Assembly (NCBI GenBank): GCA_036504595.1 | Contig: DASXUX010000073.1 | Coordinates: forward strand, 1 to 64,000 | Direction: 5' to 3' | Length of the DNA: 64,000 nucleotides | DNA from: DASXUX01 sp036504595 | GTDB lineage: Bacteria; Planctomycetota; SZUA-567; H5-PLA8 | In this document: positions 34,412 through 44,332 of the stretch, piece after piece | How positions within the stretch are numbered: position 1 is the first letter of the stretch | Layout: every line of letters starts with the position of its first letter | The notes under the pieces: model-generated | The model's input: only the letters and a program-made list of their open reading frames with translations | Database searches by the model: none | What the model was told of the DNA's origin: nothing | Position numbers and translations under genes: made by a program

Positions 34412-34846
34412 CTAACGGCCGAGTTTCTCTTCGTCGCCGGATTTCTTCTTTTTCTCCGTGGAGTCGCCGGCGCTGCGTTCGGCGGCGTCGCTGCGTTTTT
34501 CTGCTTTGGGCAGGATGGCGATCGTCAGGGCGGTGCGGGTGTCGCCCGCGCGCGAATAGCTGACCGTAACCTTGTCGTCCACCTTGATGTCCGAGAGCTT
34601 GGCGGCCGTGTCAGCCTTCGTGATCTTCGTGGCGTCATTCACCTTGAAGGTGAGCTCGCGCGCAACCATCACCACGATTTCTTTGGCTTCAGCATCCACT
34701 TTCTTGACGACGCCCGTCTTGCTTTGAGCGTCACCTTTGGCTTCACTCTTGAACTTATCGCCGTGCTTCTCTTCGGCGAAACTTGTGCGCTGAACTGCAC
34801 AGACAGCCAACGCGGCTGCCAGGACCATCATCACGCTGAACTTCAT
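34412..34846 (-). CDS. Small exported OB-like/DUF5666-type protein
   Basis: The protein has 144 residues. ATG 34846 was chosen: GGAGG lies just upstream and the product starts with signal peptide MKFSVMMVLAAALAVCAV. Residues about 45-110 (TGVVKKVDAEAKEIVVMVARELTFKVNDATKI...VKVDDKVTVSYSRAG) form a small beta-barrel pattern common in periplasmic proteins of this lineage. The C-terminus is a charged Lys/Glu tail (EKKKKSGDEEKLGR). Metal or cation buffering has been suggested for related folds, but nothing here proves it. Confidence 0.6.
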   Translation of the reverse strand: MKFSVMMVLAAALAVCAVQRTSFAEEKHGDKFKSEAKGDAQSKTGVVKKVDAEAKEIVVMVARELTFKVNDATKITKADTAAKLSDIKVDDKVTVSYSRAGDTRTALTIAILPKAEKRSDAAERSAGDSTEKKKKSGDEEKLGR

Positions 34847-34978
34847 GGCTCCCTCCAAATGGTTGAACCGCGCACGGTGTGCTGTCTGCCAACAGGGCGA
34901 AACCTGAACGGTGCGCTACTCCTAAAGATGACGAAACTTTCACTTCATTTACTGCTTGAAAGACGACAAGCCAAAAGC

Positions 34979-35734
34979 CTACGGCTCCGGCTTCTGGAAT
35001 TCAAGAATCTTGCTCTTGGGCAGACGAATGACAAACGTGGCGCCCTGGCCCGGATGATTCTCCAGTTCCATTTCGCCGCCGTGTTCCTGCACAATCCGGC
35101 GAGCGATCGCCAGGCCAAGGCCTGTGCCGTGCTCCTTCGTCGAATAGAAAAGTTCGAAGATCTTCGCCTCATTGGCCTTGTCCACACCGCCGCCGTTGTC
35201 TTCGACAGAGACCTCGACGTAATCCGGAGATTCACGCGTGTGCAGGACGATGCTGCCGTGCTGGCCGATCTGCTCCATCGCATTGGTCAGCAGGTTCATG
35301 ATCACGCCGCGCGCGAACTGGTTCCAGTCGAGCATCACCGGGTAAAGCGCTTTCTGGAAATCCGTGGCGACCTGGATGTGCCGGCGCTCGCATTCCGGAG
35401 CCAGAAACTGCTGCATTTCAAGAAGCAGGTGGTTCAGATCGGTCGGCAGCATTTCCATGCGCGGCGGCTTGGCATAGGTGAGGAACTCATTGAGCAGCTT
35501 CTGCAAGCCCTCGACTTCGCGCGTGATCATTCCCACTCGCCCGCCAAATTCGGCGCGCTTGGCTTCATCCACGAATGCCAAGTCTTCTTTCAAGAGATCC
35601 AGGTTCAGGCGGATGGCGTTCAGCGGGCTGCGAATTTCATGCGCGAGGCCGGAGGCGACCGAGCCGATGTACGCCATTCGCGTCGCGGCCTCGGCGCGAG
35701 CTTCGCGTTCGATTTGTTTGCGAGTCTTTGGCAT
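34979..35734 (-). CDS. Cytosolic sensor-less histidine kinase
   Basis: The protein has 251 residues from ATG 35734, opening MPKTRKQIEREARAEAATRM. The H-box is SVASGLAHEIRSPLNAI with His32, followed by an N-box NLLTNAMEQI, G1 VEDNGGGV, F-box IFELFYSTKEHGTGLGLAI and G2 GQGATFVIRLP. These form a complete DHp plus ATPase core. There is no membrane helix, PAS or GAF domain, so it needs a partner or a soluble signal. No response regulator is adjacent. TATATT lies close to the ATG. It is divergent from nadD, about 100 bases away. Confidence 0.88.
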   Translation of the reverse strand: MPKTRKQIEREARAEAATRMAYIGSVASGLAHEIRSPLNAIRLNLDLLKEDLAFVDEAKRAEFGGRVGMITREVEGLQKLLNEFLTYAKPPRMEMLPTDLNHLLLEMQQFLAPECERRHIQVATDFQKALYPVMLDWNQFARGVIMNLLTNAMEQIGQHGSIVLHTRESPDYVEVSVEDNGGGVDKANEAKIFELFYSTKEHGTGLGLAIARRIVQEHGGEMELENHPGQGATFVIRLPKSKILEFQKPEP

Positions 35735-35830
35735 TCGCCCCAATATAGCAGAGCGTGGTCGCAGCTCGAAATTCGAAAATCCAAAATTCGAAATCTTTAC
35801 GCAACGTGGTGGCCGGTCTATATTCAGAAT

Positions 35831-36493
35831 ATGGAGACGAGCCCTCCCCTTCCCTTCGGTCCGCTAAAGCGCTTCGGCGTTTTGGGCGGCACGTTTGATC
35901 CGCCGCATGTGGGGCATCTGTCGATCGCGCAGCAGGTGCTGAATGGGTTGAAGTTGCAGCAGGTCGTGCTGCTGCCGGCGGCGACGCCTCCTCACAAACG
36001 AGAAGGCTGCAGTCTCTCATCGGCCGAGGATCGCCTGGAGATGTGCCGCCTGGCCGTGCGCAATTTGCATGGGCTGAGCGTGAGCGATTACGAGATCCGG
36101 CGCGGCGGAGTCAGCTACACGGTGGACACGGCCCGGCGAGTGCGCGATGCATACGGGCCTGACGCGGAGATCTTTTTCTTGATCGGTTCAGACAGCCTGG
36201 CTGAACTGTCCCACTGGTATAAGGCTCAGGAGCTTGTCGGTCTGGTTCGCTTTGCCGTTGCCGAACGCCGCGAGGTGCCCATCCAGGAGTCGCTCTGGGG
36301 CGAGATCCGCGCGCATTTGGGCGATGCAGCCGAACAAATGTTGCGGCAGGGCGTCGTCCCGGTGGAGCGCGTCGATATCAGTTCGACGGCGATCCGGCAG
36401 TTGTTTAAGAAAGGCGAGAAGATCCCCGGCTACGTGCGGCGCGATGTCGAAGATTATATCCGACGCCACGGTCTGTACGGCGCCAAGGCGTGA
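35831..36493 (+). CDS. nadD: Nicotinate-nucleotide adenylyltransferase
   Basis: Joins nicotinate mononucleotide and ATP to form deamido-NAD in NAD synthesis. The protein has 220 residues, full length, from ATG 35831. The ATP-binding signature GGTFDPPHVGHL is at residues 19-30, and the C-terminal ISSTAIRQLFKKGEKIPGYV carries the second ATP motif. LLPAATPPHKRE and FLIGSDSLAELSHWYKAQEL are also conserved. A long in-frame extension upstream would read antisense to the kinase and is rejected. An imperfect hairpin (AACCTA/TAGGTT) follows within 40 bases. Confidence 0.93.
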   Translation: METSPPLPFGPLKRFGVLGGTFDPPHVGHLSIAQQVLNGLKLQQVVLLPAATPPHKREGCSLSSAEDRLEMCRLAVRNLHGLSVSDYEIRRGGVSYTVDTARRVRDAYGPDAEIFFLIGSDSLAELSHWYKAQELVGLVRFAVAERREVPIQESLWGEIRAHLGDAAEQMLRQGVVPVERVDISSTAIRQLFKKGEKIPGYVRRDVEDYIRRHGLYGAKA

Positions 36494-36704
36494 TCCTCCA
36501 AAACCTAGTCACCCCCATAGGTTAAATGGTCAAGTTACCATGCGTAGAATCGTTTGTATGATTACGGCAAGATTTTCCTTGAAGTAGCCTGTTTTCGAGG
36601 TAAACGTCTCCCGGCGAATCACACAAAACATTGTGCATCTCATGTCGCGGGCTCGTTCGTCTCGATACAGCGAATGTGCCACTTTGGGGAGAGGCGGGGA
36701 TCTT

Positions 36705-39700
36705 ATGTCACGACGAATTCAGACTTCCACGATGGGACTGTTTCTTGTGGCGATAGCCTTTGGCTGCATCAGCGCATTTGCGGCCGCGCCGGGAAACGAT
36801 TTCTTTCCTGGCTTTGCACTTTCCGGGTCGCTGCCCATCACGACCTCTGGCACCAATGTGGGTGCGACGAGCGAAGCCCTTGATCCGCCGACGATTGCCG
36901 GCGCGGCCACCGGCGGAAAGACAGTCTGGTGGAAATGGACTCCTACCAGCAGTGGCTCCACTGTCATCTCGCTGTCCGGGAGCAGTTTCGATACGCTGTT
37001 GGGCGTCTACACCGGAACCGGTCCGTTTACGACCGTCGCTGAGAACGACGACTTCGGTGGGAGCCGCCAGAGCCAGGTCTCGTTCAATGCGACGAGCGGT
37101 GTCACGTATCGCATCCTGGTCGATGGTTACGCCGGCGCCACTGGAAACATCTCGCTATCGGTGGACATTATCCCGCCGCCGGCCAATGACAATCTGGGGA
37201 ATGCGGCTGACTTGACAGGACAGCTCCCCATCTCACTCACGGCGTCGAATGTAGGCGCGACCAAGGAGCTCGGCGAGCCGAATCATGCCGGCAACGCGGG
37301 CGGGGCCTCGGTCTGGTGGTCATGGAAATCGAACTTCAGCGGCACCGTCGCGATTTCAACCGAGAACAGCAGCATTGATACGCTGCTGGCTGTGTACACT
37401 GGAAACGCATTCCCGCTGACCCTGATCGCCAGCAACGACAACACGGGCGCTTCTGTGACCAGCCGCGTGTCATTCAATGCGACCGCTGGAACCGCTTACA
37501 AGATCGCCGTGGACGGCAAGGCAGGCGCAGTCGGAAACATCAACCTCGTGTTGGCGGTGCCGCCGCCGAACGATAATCTGGCCAATGCAACCGTGCTGCC
37601 GAATACCTCCCTGCCCGTCAACGCCTCCGGCACGAACGCTTATGCCGGCGTAGAGTCCGTGGCTGCGGAGCCTGCAACGATCGCCGGCTTTGCGGTCACC
37701 AAGAGCGTCTGGTGGCGCTGGACGGCGCCGGCGTCGCCAGCCTCGCAGAAGATCACGGTTTCGACGAGTGGCAGCAGCTTCGACACACTCCTGGCCGTGT
37801 ATGACGGCACGAGCTATCCACTGACCGCCTTGGTACCGGCGGCGGAGAGCGACAACTTCCCCATATTCGATTTCGCGAGCCAGATCACGTTCGTGGCCAC
37901 TGCTGGCAAGACTTATAGTTTTCAAGTCGATGGCAAGTTCGGCGGCACCGGAAATATCTCGATCCTCTTGACCGCGCCGCCGGCCAACGATGACCTGGCC
38001 AACGCCAGCGACTTGGGGTCGGCCCTGCCGGTCACCATCGGCGGCAGCAACCGATTTGCGAGCAAGGAGAGCTCAGAACCGAATCATGGCGCCGATCCGG
38101 GCGGCAGTTCGGTGTGGTGGAAATGGAAAGCTCCGGCCACTCAATCCGTCACCATCACCACGTCTGGCAGCAATTTTGACACGCTGCTGGCCGTGTATAA
38201 GGGGGGCACGTATCCCTTGGCAGTCGCGACGGCGGAGAACAACAATGTAGGGTTTTCAAGCCAGGCCCAGGTGACCTTCAGCGCGGCAGCGAACACGACC
38301 TATTACATCGCTGTGGACGGCACCAACGGACAAACGGGATACATCCAGCTTGCGATCGTCTCCCCGCCAGCCAACGACAATTTCAGCGCAGCCACGGACC
38401 TCAATGCCCTTTTCGGCAGCACCTACGGCAAGGCCAGCACGAACCTCACCAATCAGTACGCCAGCCTTGAAGCGGGTGAGCCAGCGCATGCCGGCACGGT
38501 CGGCGGCGCCTCGGTGTGGTTCAAGTGGACAGCCCCCAGCAGCACCGGCCCGGTGGGCATTTCGACGACTGGGAGCACGTTCGACACGCTTTTGGCGATC
38601 TATACGGGACCCAATGTCAGTACGCTCACACCCGTTGCCGACAACAACAACACGTCCTTTTCAACGCAGGCCGAAACCACGTTCGATGCGCAAGCCGCGC
38701 AAGTCTACTACATCGCGGTGGACGGCTACTATGGCGCCACGGGCAGCATCGTGCTCACCGTTGCGCTACCTCCCAGCAATGACGACTTTGCCAATGCGCT
38801 CACGTTGTCGGGCACGCCGCCATTGTCGGATAAGACGCATTCGAATCGTTTTGCCACAAAGGAGCCCGGCGAGCCGGACCACGCGGGCTTTACCGGCGGT
38901 CCGTCCGTGTGGTGGCAGTGGACATCGCCATCGAACGGGGGCAAGTACACGATTACCACCGCCGGCAGCGACTTCTACACTCTGCTGGCCGTTTACAAAG
39001 GGGGCGCGGTCAATGCGCTGACGGCGGTTGCGGGTAATTTCGGTGGCGGCGGCAACACCAGTCTGCTGACGTTCATTGCCGAACCCAGCACACTGTATCA
39101 CATTGCCGTGGATGGATATTTCGGCAGCACAGGCAACATTTTCCTGACATTGCGCCTAGCCAACTCCCCGGTCAACGACGATTTCGCCAACGCGACCGCA
39201 CTTGGAAGCACACTGCCGGTTACCGTGAACGGCAGCAACGTGGAAGCCACCAAGGAGGCTGGCGAGGCGAACCACGCCGGCGATAAAGGCGGCGCTTCGG
39301 TGTGGTGGTCCTTCACGGCGCCGACGACAGGAGATCTGACGGTGTCTCTGGCGGGCAGCGACTTTGCCACCGCGTTGGCCGTCTACACGGGCAGTTCGGT
39401 GAACAACCTGACCCCTGTGGCCAGCAGCACCAACGGGCAGATCACGTTTGCAGCCACCGCCGGGCAGAGCTACCGGCTGGCCGTCGATGGCGTGAACGGC
39501 GCCACCGGCAACATCAAGCTCACGATCGGCGCACCTCCGCCCAATGACGACTTTGCGCAAGCCATTACGCTCCCCAATCCCAGTTCCGGGCCGCTCCGCA
39601 TCACCTTCACTGGCACAACGAACAATCTGGCCAGCAAAGAGATTGGCGAGCCGTACCATGCCAGCGTGACGGGTGGCGCCTCGGTGTGGTGGAAGTGGAC

Positions 39701-41801
39701 GGCGCCGAAGACCGGAAAAGTCACGATCTCGACGGGCGGAAGCAGTTTCAGCGCCGTAATCGCGATCTACATCGGCAGTTCGATTGTGACCCTGACGCCG
39801 GTCGCCTCCTCCAGCATCGGCACGGTGAGCCTCAACGCGGTTGCCGGCACGACCTACATGATCGCCGTGGATGGAAACTACAATCCGGCGACGTTCGCTG
39901 CGGACACCGGCAAGGTGTCGCTGCTCCTGGCTGAGCCGCCCGCCAACGACGACTTCGCCAATGCGGCCTTGATGAACGGGGCACTGCCGCTGTCAACGTC
40001 TACTCAGACCCCTGCGCCAACCAATGAAGGAGCCACCAAGGAGAATATGGTCGGCGAGCCGTACCATGCCGGTCAGCCCGGCGGCGCATCCGTCTGGTGG
40101 ACCTGGACTTCGCCGATCACTGCGAAGATCACCATCACCACGGCGGGCAGCACGTTCAACACGCTGCTGGGTGTTTATACGGGCACGGCCGTCAACATGC
40201 TGACGGAGGTGGCCAGCAACGACGATTTCGGGAGTTCCAAGACCAGCCAGGTCACCTTCAGCGCCACAGCGGGAACCACGTACCGCATCGCGGTGGACGG
40301 CGTGAACGGCCAGACCGGCACCGTGGTGCTCGGAATCGAACGCTTCCAGAAACCGGATCTGGTGGTCCAGGCGCTTTCGATCACGTCCAAGAACCAGAAG
40401 CCCACGGCCGGCGAAAAAGTCACTTTCACCGCCACGGTCAAGAACAATGGCGGCCGCGCCGGATCGTTCCTGGTCGGCTTCTTCCTGAATTCGGCCAGCG
40501 CACCGACCTTGGCGACGGCGGCGGATGCCAGCGCGCGCATCGATTCGCTCCTGGCCAATGCCACGGCCAGCGTGGACTTCCAGGTGACCGTCGGTACCGA
40601 TGCGAATTACACGGCCTGGGCCTTCGCCGACTACGCAGACCCCAACGCAACCGGAAAAGGCGAGCAGGAAGAGAGCGATGAAACCAACAATGCCGGCCCT
40701 TCGGGCGGGTTCGCCTGGGCCGTTGTGCCGCAGGCTCCCTTACTGGCCGATGCGACGGCCAACGGCACCGATGGGGCAGCTTTCTCCTATACGATTACAG
40801 GGACCAGCACGGCGACGTTGACGTATGACGCCACGGGGCTGCCCACGGGACTGACTCTGGACAAGTCCACGGGCAAGATTACTGGAACGCCGACGACGCC
40901 CGGTACGTCCGTATGCCCGGTCAGCGCCACGAATACGGGCGGCACGACCGCGGCCAAGCTGACGATTATCATCGCGGCGGCTGTGCCGACGATCACCAGC
41001 GCACTGTCGGCCAGCGGCGTGCAGAACCAGGCGTTCACCTACACCATTACGGCCAGTGGATCGCCGACGATCACCTATGCCGTGGACAACCTGCCCTCCG
41101 GACTAACGATCGACACTGCCACGGGCGCCATCAGCGGCACGCCGGTGACCTCGGGCGACTACACCGTCACGCTCAACGCCACCAATGCCGCGGGCGCCGA
41201 CAAGAAGTTCCTGCTCATTCATATTGCCGATGCCAATGACATCGACGGCGACGGCTTCAGCAATGCCCTCGAACAAGCGCTGGGGACGGACCCGAACAAC
41301 AGCAGTTCGACGCCCTTTGGTGGCGCAGCCGCCGGAGCGGTGCAGGCGATGGGCGTGACGGGCCTGAAGATGAGCGTGAACTTCTCCAGCGCTTCGAGCT
41401 CGGACTCGATCAGCCTGAGCGGGTTCGTCGCCGGCAATGCGTTGTCTGCCGACAAGAGCTTCGTGGTCAATATCGGCGGCATCGTCAAACAGTTCACTTT
41501 GGACGCCAAAGGTTCGGCCAAGTCCACGGATAAAAAAGACTCCATGAAGATTGCGGCCAAGAGTGGCGCGCTGAATTTTTCGATCAAACTCAGCAAAGGA
41601 AGCTTTGGCAACACCCTGAAGGCCAACGGCAATTATGACACCACGGGCGCAACCAAGGTGCAGGCGCTGATCATCGAGGTGCTCTACAACAAGACGACGT
41701 ACCGCAAGGACCAGTTTGTGCAGTACGCCGTGAAATCGGGCAAGGCCGGCTTCAGCGGCATCGGCACGGAAGCCAAGGGCGGCGCGCTGCCGACGCGGTA
41801 A
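36705..41801 (+). CDS. Giant secreted surface protein with nine tandem repeats, CARDB, Ig-like and C-terminal sorting-type domain
   Basis: The protein has 1698 residues. ATG 36705 is preceded by GGCGGGGATCTT and gives a signal peptide (residues 1-30). Nine tandem units of about 110-120 residues follow, each beginning with a PPANDNFANA-like motif and containing GGASVWWKWTAP, a FDTLLAVYTG motif and a closing IAVDGxxGxTGNI motif. After about 1220 come a CARDB-like domain (VVQALSITSKNQKPTAG), two putative-Ig domains (GLPTGLTLDKSTGKITGTP; NLPSGLTIDTATGAISGTP), a Ca-binding-like loop DIDGDGFSNALEQALGTDPN and a C-terminal beta domain also suited to surface attachment. Adhesin or matrix function is inferred; no enzyme domain is present. 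Confidence 0.88.
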   Translation: MSRRIQTSTMGLFLVAIAFGCISAFAAAPGNDFFPGFALSGSLPITTSGTNVGATSEALDPPTIAGAATGGKTVWWKWTPTSSGSTVISLSGSSFDTLLGVYTGTGPFTTVAENDDFGGSRQSQVSFNATSGVTYRILVDGYAGATGNISLSVDIIPPPANDNLGNAADLTGQLPISLTASNVGATKELGEPNHAGNAGGASVWWSWKSNFSGTVAISTENSSIDTLLAVYTGNAFPLTLIASNDNTGASVTSRVSFNATAGTAYKIAVDGKAGAVGNINLVLAVPPPNDNLANATVLPNTSLPVNASGTNAYAGVESVAAEPATIAGFAVTKSVWWRWTAPASPASQKITVSTSGSSFDTLLAVYDGTSYPLTALVPAAESDNFPIFDFASQITFVATAGKTYSFQVDGKFGGTGNISILLTAPPANDDLANASDLGSALPVTIGGSNRFASKESSEPNHGADPGGSSVWWKWKAPATQSVTITTSGSNFDTLLAVYKGGTYPLAVATAENNNVGFSSQAQVTFSAAANTTYYIAVDGTNGQTGYIQLAIVSPPANDNFSAATDLNALFGSTYGKASTNLTNQYASLEAGEPAHAGTVGGASVWFKWTAPSSTGPVGISTTGSTFDTLLAIYTGPNVSTLTPVADNNNTSFSTQAETTFDAQAAQVYYIAVDGYYGATGSIVLTVALPPSNDDFANALTLSGTPPLSDKTHSNRFATKEPGEPDHAGFTGGPSVWWQWTSPSNGGKYTITTAGSDFYTLLAVYKGGAVNALTAVAGNFGGGGNTSLLTFIAEPSTLYHIAVDGYFGSTGNIFLTLRLANSPVNDDFANATALGSTLPVTVNGSNVEATKEAGEANHAGDKGGASVWWSFTAPTTGDLTVSLAGSDFATALAVYTGSSVNNLTPVASSTNGQITFAATAGQSYRLAVDGVNGATGNIKLTIGAPPPNDDFAQAITLPNPSSGPLRITFTGTTNNLASKEIGEPYHASVTGGASVWWKWTAPKTGKVTISTGGSSFSAVIAIYIGSSIVTLTPVASSSIGTVSLNAVAGTTYMIAVDGNYNPATFAADTGKVSLLLAEPPANDDFANAALMNGALPLSTSTQTPAPTNEGATKENMVGEPYHAGQPGGASVWWTWTSPITAKITITTAGSTFNTLLGVYTGTAVNMLTEVASNDDFGSSKTSQVTFSATAGTTYRIAVDGVNGQTGTVVLGIERFQKPDLVVQALSITSKNQKPTAGEKVTFTATVKNNGGRAGSFLVGFFLNSASAPTLATAADASARIDSLLANATASVDFQVTVGTDANYTAWAFADYADPNATGKGEQEESDETNNAGPSGGFAWAVVPQAPLLADATANGTDGAAFSYTITGTSTATLTYDATGLPTGLTLDKSTGKITGTPTTPGTSVCPVSATNTGGTTAAKLTIIIAAAVPTITSALSASGVQNQAFTYTITASGSPTITYAVDNLPSGLTIDTATGAISGTPVTSGDYTVTLNATNAAGADKKFLLIHIADANDIDGDGFSNALEQALGTDPNNSSSTPFGGAAAGAVQAMGVTGLKMSVNFSSASSSDSISLSGFVAGNALSADKSFVVNIGGIVKQFTLDAKGSAKSTDKKDSMKIAAKSGALNFSIKLSKGSFGNTLKANGNYDTTGATKVQALIIEVLYNKTTYRKDQFVQYAVKSGKAGFSGIGTEAKGGALPTR

Positions 41802-41805
41802 CGGA

Positions 41806-42064
41806 CGGACGGACGGGGAGACGGGGCGACGGGGGGACGGGGAGAAGCAACGCCGCGACGGAGCGAATCAGAACCGCGACCGTAAGGGAGCGGCCGAAAA
41901 GCGCCAAAGGCGCGCCAGTCCGCGTTGTAAAGTCCTCGCGGTATGCGAGGATTTAGTGCAGAGGACCACAGACAAGGAATAGAACTAAACGAACACTCTG
42001 TGAAACTCTGCATCCTCTGTGGCTCTGGGTTGAAGGCTATTCTTTTGCGATGGACTGAGCGCTT
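41806..42064. repeat. Composite repeat block between convergent genes
   Basis: Contains a GACGGGGA/GACGGGGG octamer run (about 41806-41846), a family D element (41868-41893, CAGAACCGCGACCGTAAGGG) and a family F arm with its conserved extension (41955-42064, ending GGCTATTCTTTTGCGATGGA). No gene is seen. Confidence 0.75.
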
Positions 42065-42081
42065 ATCTTTTTTCAGCGCTG

Positions 42082-44223
42082 CTACTCGTTCGCCCTGACC
42101 AACAATACCTGCCGCTTCTTCGCGAGCGCCACGTCGCTCACCTGCTCGCTGCCGTCGAGCACATTCTGGATGCGCACGGGCTTCTCGAATCCCAGTTGGG
42201 CGTCGCTGAAACTCCACAACACTTGCGCTTCGCCGGGCCGGCCGTAGAGCACGCCGGCTTCTTTCGGCAAAATGCGGCGCGTGTGCATCAGGTCGTTCAC
42301 CTGTCCGAACGCTTTGATCAGCGAAAAGTGCCAGGGCGTGGGAAGATCGTAATCGCCGCGCACAGTGTTGTAGCAGAAGCTGAGCCGGTCACTCGGGATG
42401 TCCCAGTAGAGCATCCACATCATCCGGTACGCCAGGCCGCGGAAGAAGACGTCCGCCGGATCGGCGGCGGCTTTCTCCAATGCGGGGATATCAAACGAGC
42501 AAAGGCATTCGCTCCAGAGTGGCAGGCTGCCCAGGCGCTTCTCGGCGCCGGGACCATGGCGATGAACGCCGAAAACGCCGAGGTCTTCGTTGCAGTAAAC
42601 GTAGCCGAGCTGCTGCATCTTCGTCATCAGGTCCAGATGCGCTCGATACTGTGAGAGGATCGCGCGCGACGGTTCGGAAGCCGGACGCGTCTTCCAGAGC
42701 AACTCCACTTGGTCGGCCGTTGCGCCGCCGCGTTCGGCATCGGTGTTCTGCACCCAATGGAACTTGTCGCTGGAAAGATTGAATGAACTGTCGAGGAAAA
42801 TCCCGCCGAGACCCACGTCGTCGTGGGCGTGCTTCCAGCATTTCAGCCAGTAATCGCGAACGACCGGATCGCGCAGGTTCATCACGGCGAAGACAGGCGT
42901 GTAGTGATCGGCTTCGAGCGCATTGGATGGATTTCGCACCCACGGCGATTTTGTTTTCTTGAAGGCTTCCATGATGGAGCCTTCCACCGGCAGAAAGCGG
43001 ATGCGGTTGGGACGTCCGCTGCGCTGATCGAAAAGCCAGGTCAACGTCGAGACGGACGTGTTGCCCCACATTTCGACGCGGGCGCCGGAACCCTTCGCGA
43101 CCTGGCAGAAGGAGCGCAGTTTGTCCGCGCCGACGGTCTCGGCAACTTTGTAGTCCACCGTGCAACACATGTTGCTGACGCCCCACGTGTTCATGTTGTT
43201 TTCGAAATGATTGGCGACGCCGATGGTTTTCGCGCCGGCGTCGAGAAGTTTGGGCAAGCCCATCCGCTGATAGCGCTCAACGTCGGCGTTGCCCCACTCT
43301 TCGATCATGCCGTAGGGTTCGACGCGCTCGCGCCGCATGCCGAGCTGGCCGTGCAACGTGTCGTGGACGAGTTCCTTCACGGATTCGTAAAGGTTCGCGC
43401 GCGCGGCGAAATCGCGCTTCCCCGCGAACCACAGCACTTCCACGGGAGCGGTTTCCAGCGAGAGACCCAGGTCGCCGCAGTGTTCGTGGAAGTGCGCGAT
43501 CTCGTCCACGCCGCGCTGTTTCTCAAAAAGAGACCGGACATGAGATACCTGCGTGGCCCACGTGACGAGCGTGCCGTTTTTCCCGGCTGTGAACGAGAAG
43601 CCTTGAAGTTCCGTTTGCAGCGGAAGGAACTGGAAGATGTTCGGATTCGCACAGTCGGGCAGATACCACTCCGTCGAGTGATATTGAGCGATCGATTTGA
43701 TCCGCACGATCGGCGGAACGAAGCAGTTGCGCATCCAGAATTCGTTGCCGACGGCTCGCGCGCCGGGTTCCCACGTGCCGCGGTCCAGGATCTTGTAGAT
43801 TGGAATCCTGGCGCTTTTGTAACGGTACTGATAGCTGAAGCCGATGGCATCTTCGTCGCCCAGTTTTCGCGTGACGGGCCGAATTTCCAGCCGCAGCGTC
43901 GTTTTCTTCGCAGGCTGAGCGGTCGCGGTCCAGTCGGCGGTGTTGTAGCGATTGCGCACGGAATGGACCATCCAATCCATGATTCCGCCCGCGCGCTGGG
44001 ACATCGACAAATCGAGAACGATCTTCTTCGGCGTGACCTCGCGGCGAACGATCTGATAGTCGCAGAGTTCGATGCCGTCTGGATTGCGGATGGAGACGAA
44101 CATCTGCCGGCGGCCACTGCGCAGCGCGACTCCGCCAACGGAGACTCTGCCGATGCCGAGAAACGCGCTGCCTTTGATCAACAGTTCGATCTGCGTGCCG
44201 TTGCTGAGTCGGACCGATGGCAT
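42082..44223 (-). CDS. GH36/melibiase-like TIM-barrel protein (candidate glycoside hydrolase)
   Basis: The protein has 713 residues with no signal peptide. Residues about 1-280 form a beta-rich N-terminal domain (MPSVRLSNGTQIELLIKGSAFLG...). From about 290 a TIM-barrel pattern of the GH31/GH36 clan appears: GMIEEWGNADVERYQRMGLPK, GARVEMWGNTSVSTLTWL, VVRDYWLKCWKHAHDDVGLG and GGIFLDSSFN, the last placing an Asp at a strand end where the nucleophile lies in that clan. The C-terminus (QVLWSFSDAQLGFEKPVRIQNVLDG) is a small beta domain. The family cannot be fixed by eye. A cytosolic alpha-glycosidase acting on imported oligosaccharides would fit the neighbourhood. Confidence 0.55.
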   Translation of the reverse strand: MPSVRLSNGTQIELLIKGSAFLGIGRVSVGGVALRSGRRQMFVSIRNPDGIELCDYQIVRREVTPKKIVLDLSMSQRAGGIMDWMVHSVRNRYNTADWTATAQPAKKTTLRLEIRPVTRKLGDEDAIGFSYQYRYKSARIPIYKILDRGTWEPGARAVGNEFWMRNCFVPPIVRIKSIAQYHSTEWYLPDCANPNIFQFLPLQTELQGFSFTAGKNGTLVTWATQVSHVRSLFEKQRGVDEIAHFHEHCGDLGLSLETAPVEVLWFAGKRDFAARANLYESVKELVHDTLHGQLGMRRERVEPYGMIEEWGNADVERYQRMGLPKLLDAGAKTIGVANHFENNMNTWGVSNMCCTVDYKVAETVGADKLRSFCQVAKGSGARVEMWGNTSVSTLTWLFDQRSGRPNRIRFLPVEGSIMEAFKKTKSPWVRNPSNALEADHYTPVFAVMNLRDPVVRDYWLKCWKHAHDDVGLGGIFLDSSFNLSSDKFHWVQNTDAERGGATADQVELLWKTRPASEPSRAILSQYRAHLDLMTKMQQLGYVYCNEDLGVFGVHRHGPGAEKRLGSLPLWSECLCSFDIPALEKAAADPADVFFRGLAYRMMWMLYWDIPSDRLSFCYNTVRGDYDLPTPWHFSLIKAFGQVNDLMHTRRILPKEAGVLYGRPGEAQVLWSFSDAQLGFEKPVRIQNVLDGSEQVSDVALAKKRQVLLVRANE

Positions 44224-44251
44224 CCCTTCCCCTCCCCACTAAAAGCCACGA

Positions 44252-44306
44252 CTTCAACACAGAGCCACAGAGGACACAGAGGTCACAGAGAGAAGGTAGA
44301 GTTAAT
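44252..44306. repeat. Family F nonamer run
   Basis: TTCAACACAGAGCCACAGAG followed by GACACAGAGGTCACAGAG. This is a single arm between the barrel gene and the Mut7-C gene, without an evident right arm. Confidence 0.75.
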
Positions 44307-44332
44307 AGTTAGTGAAGCGATCACGCATGTCG

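Noticed and set aside
34403..35830. Long plus-strand extension upstream of nadD
   Set aside because: It is in frame with nadD but antisense to the histidine kinase and the small exported protein. NadD starts with its normal N-terminus at 35831.
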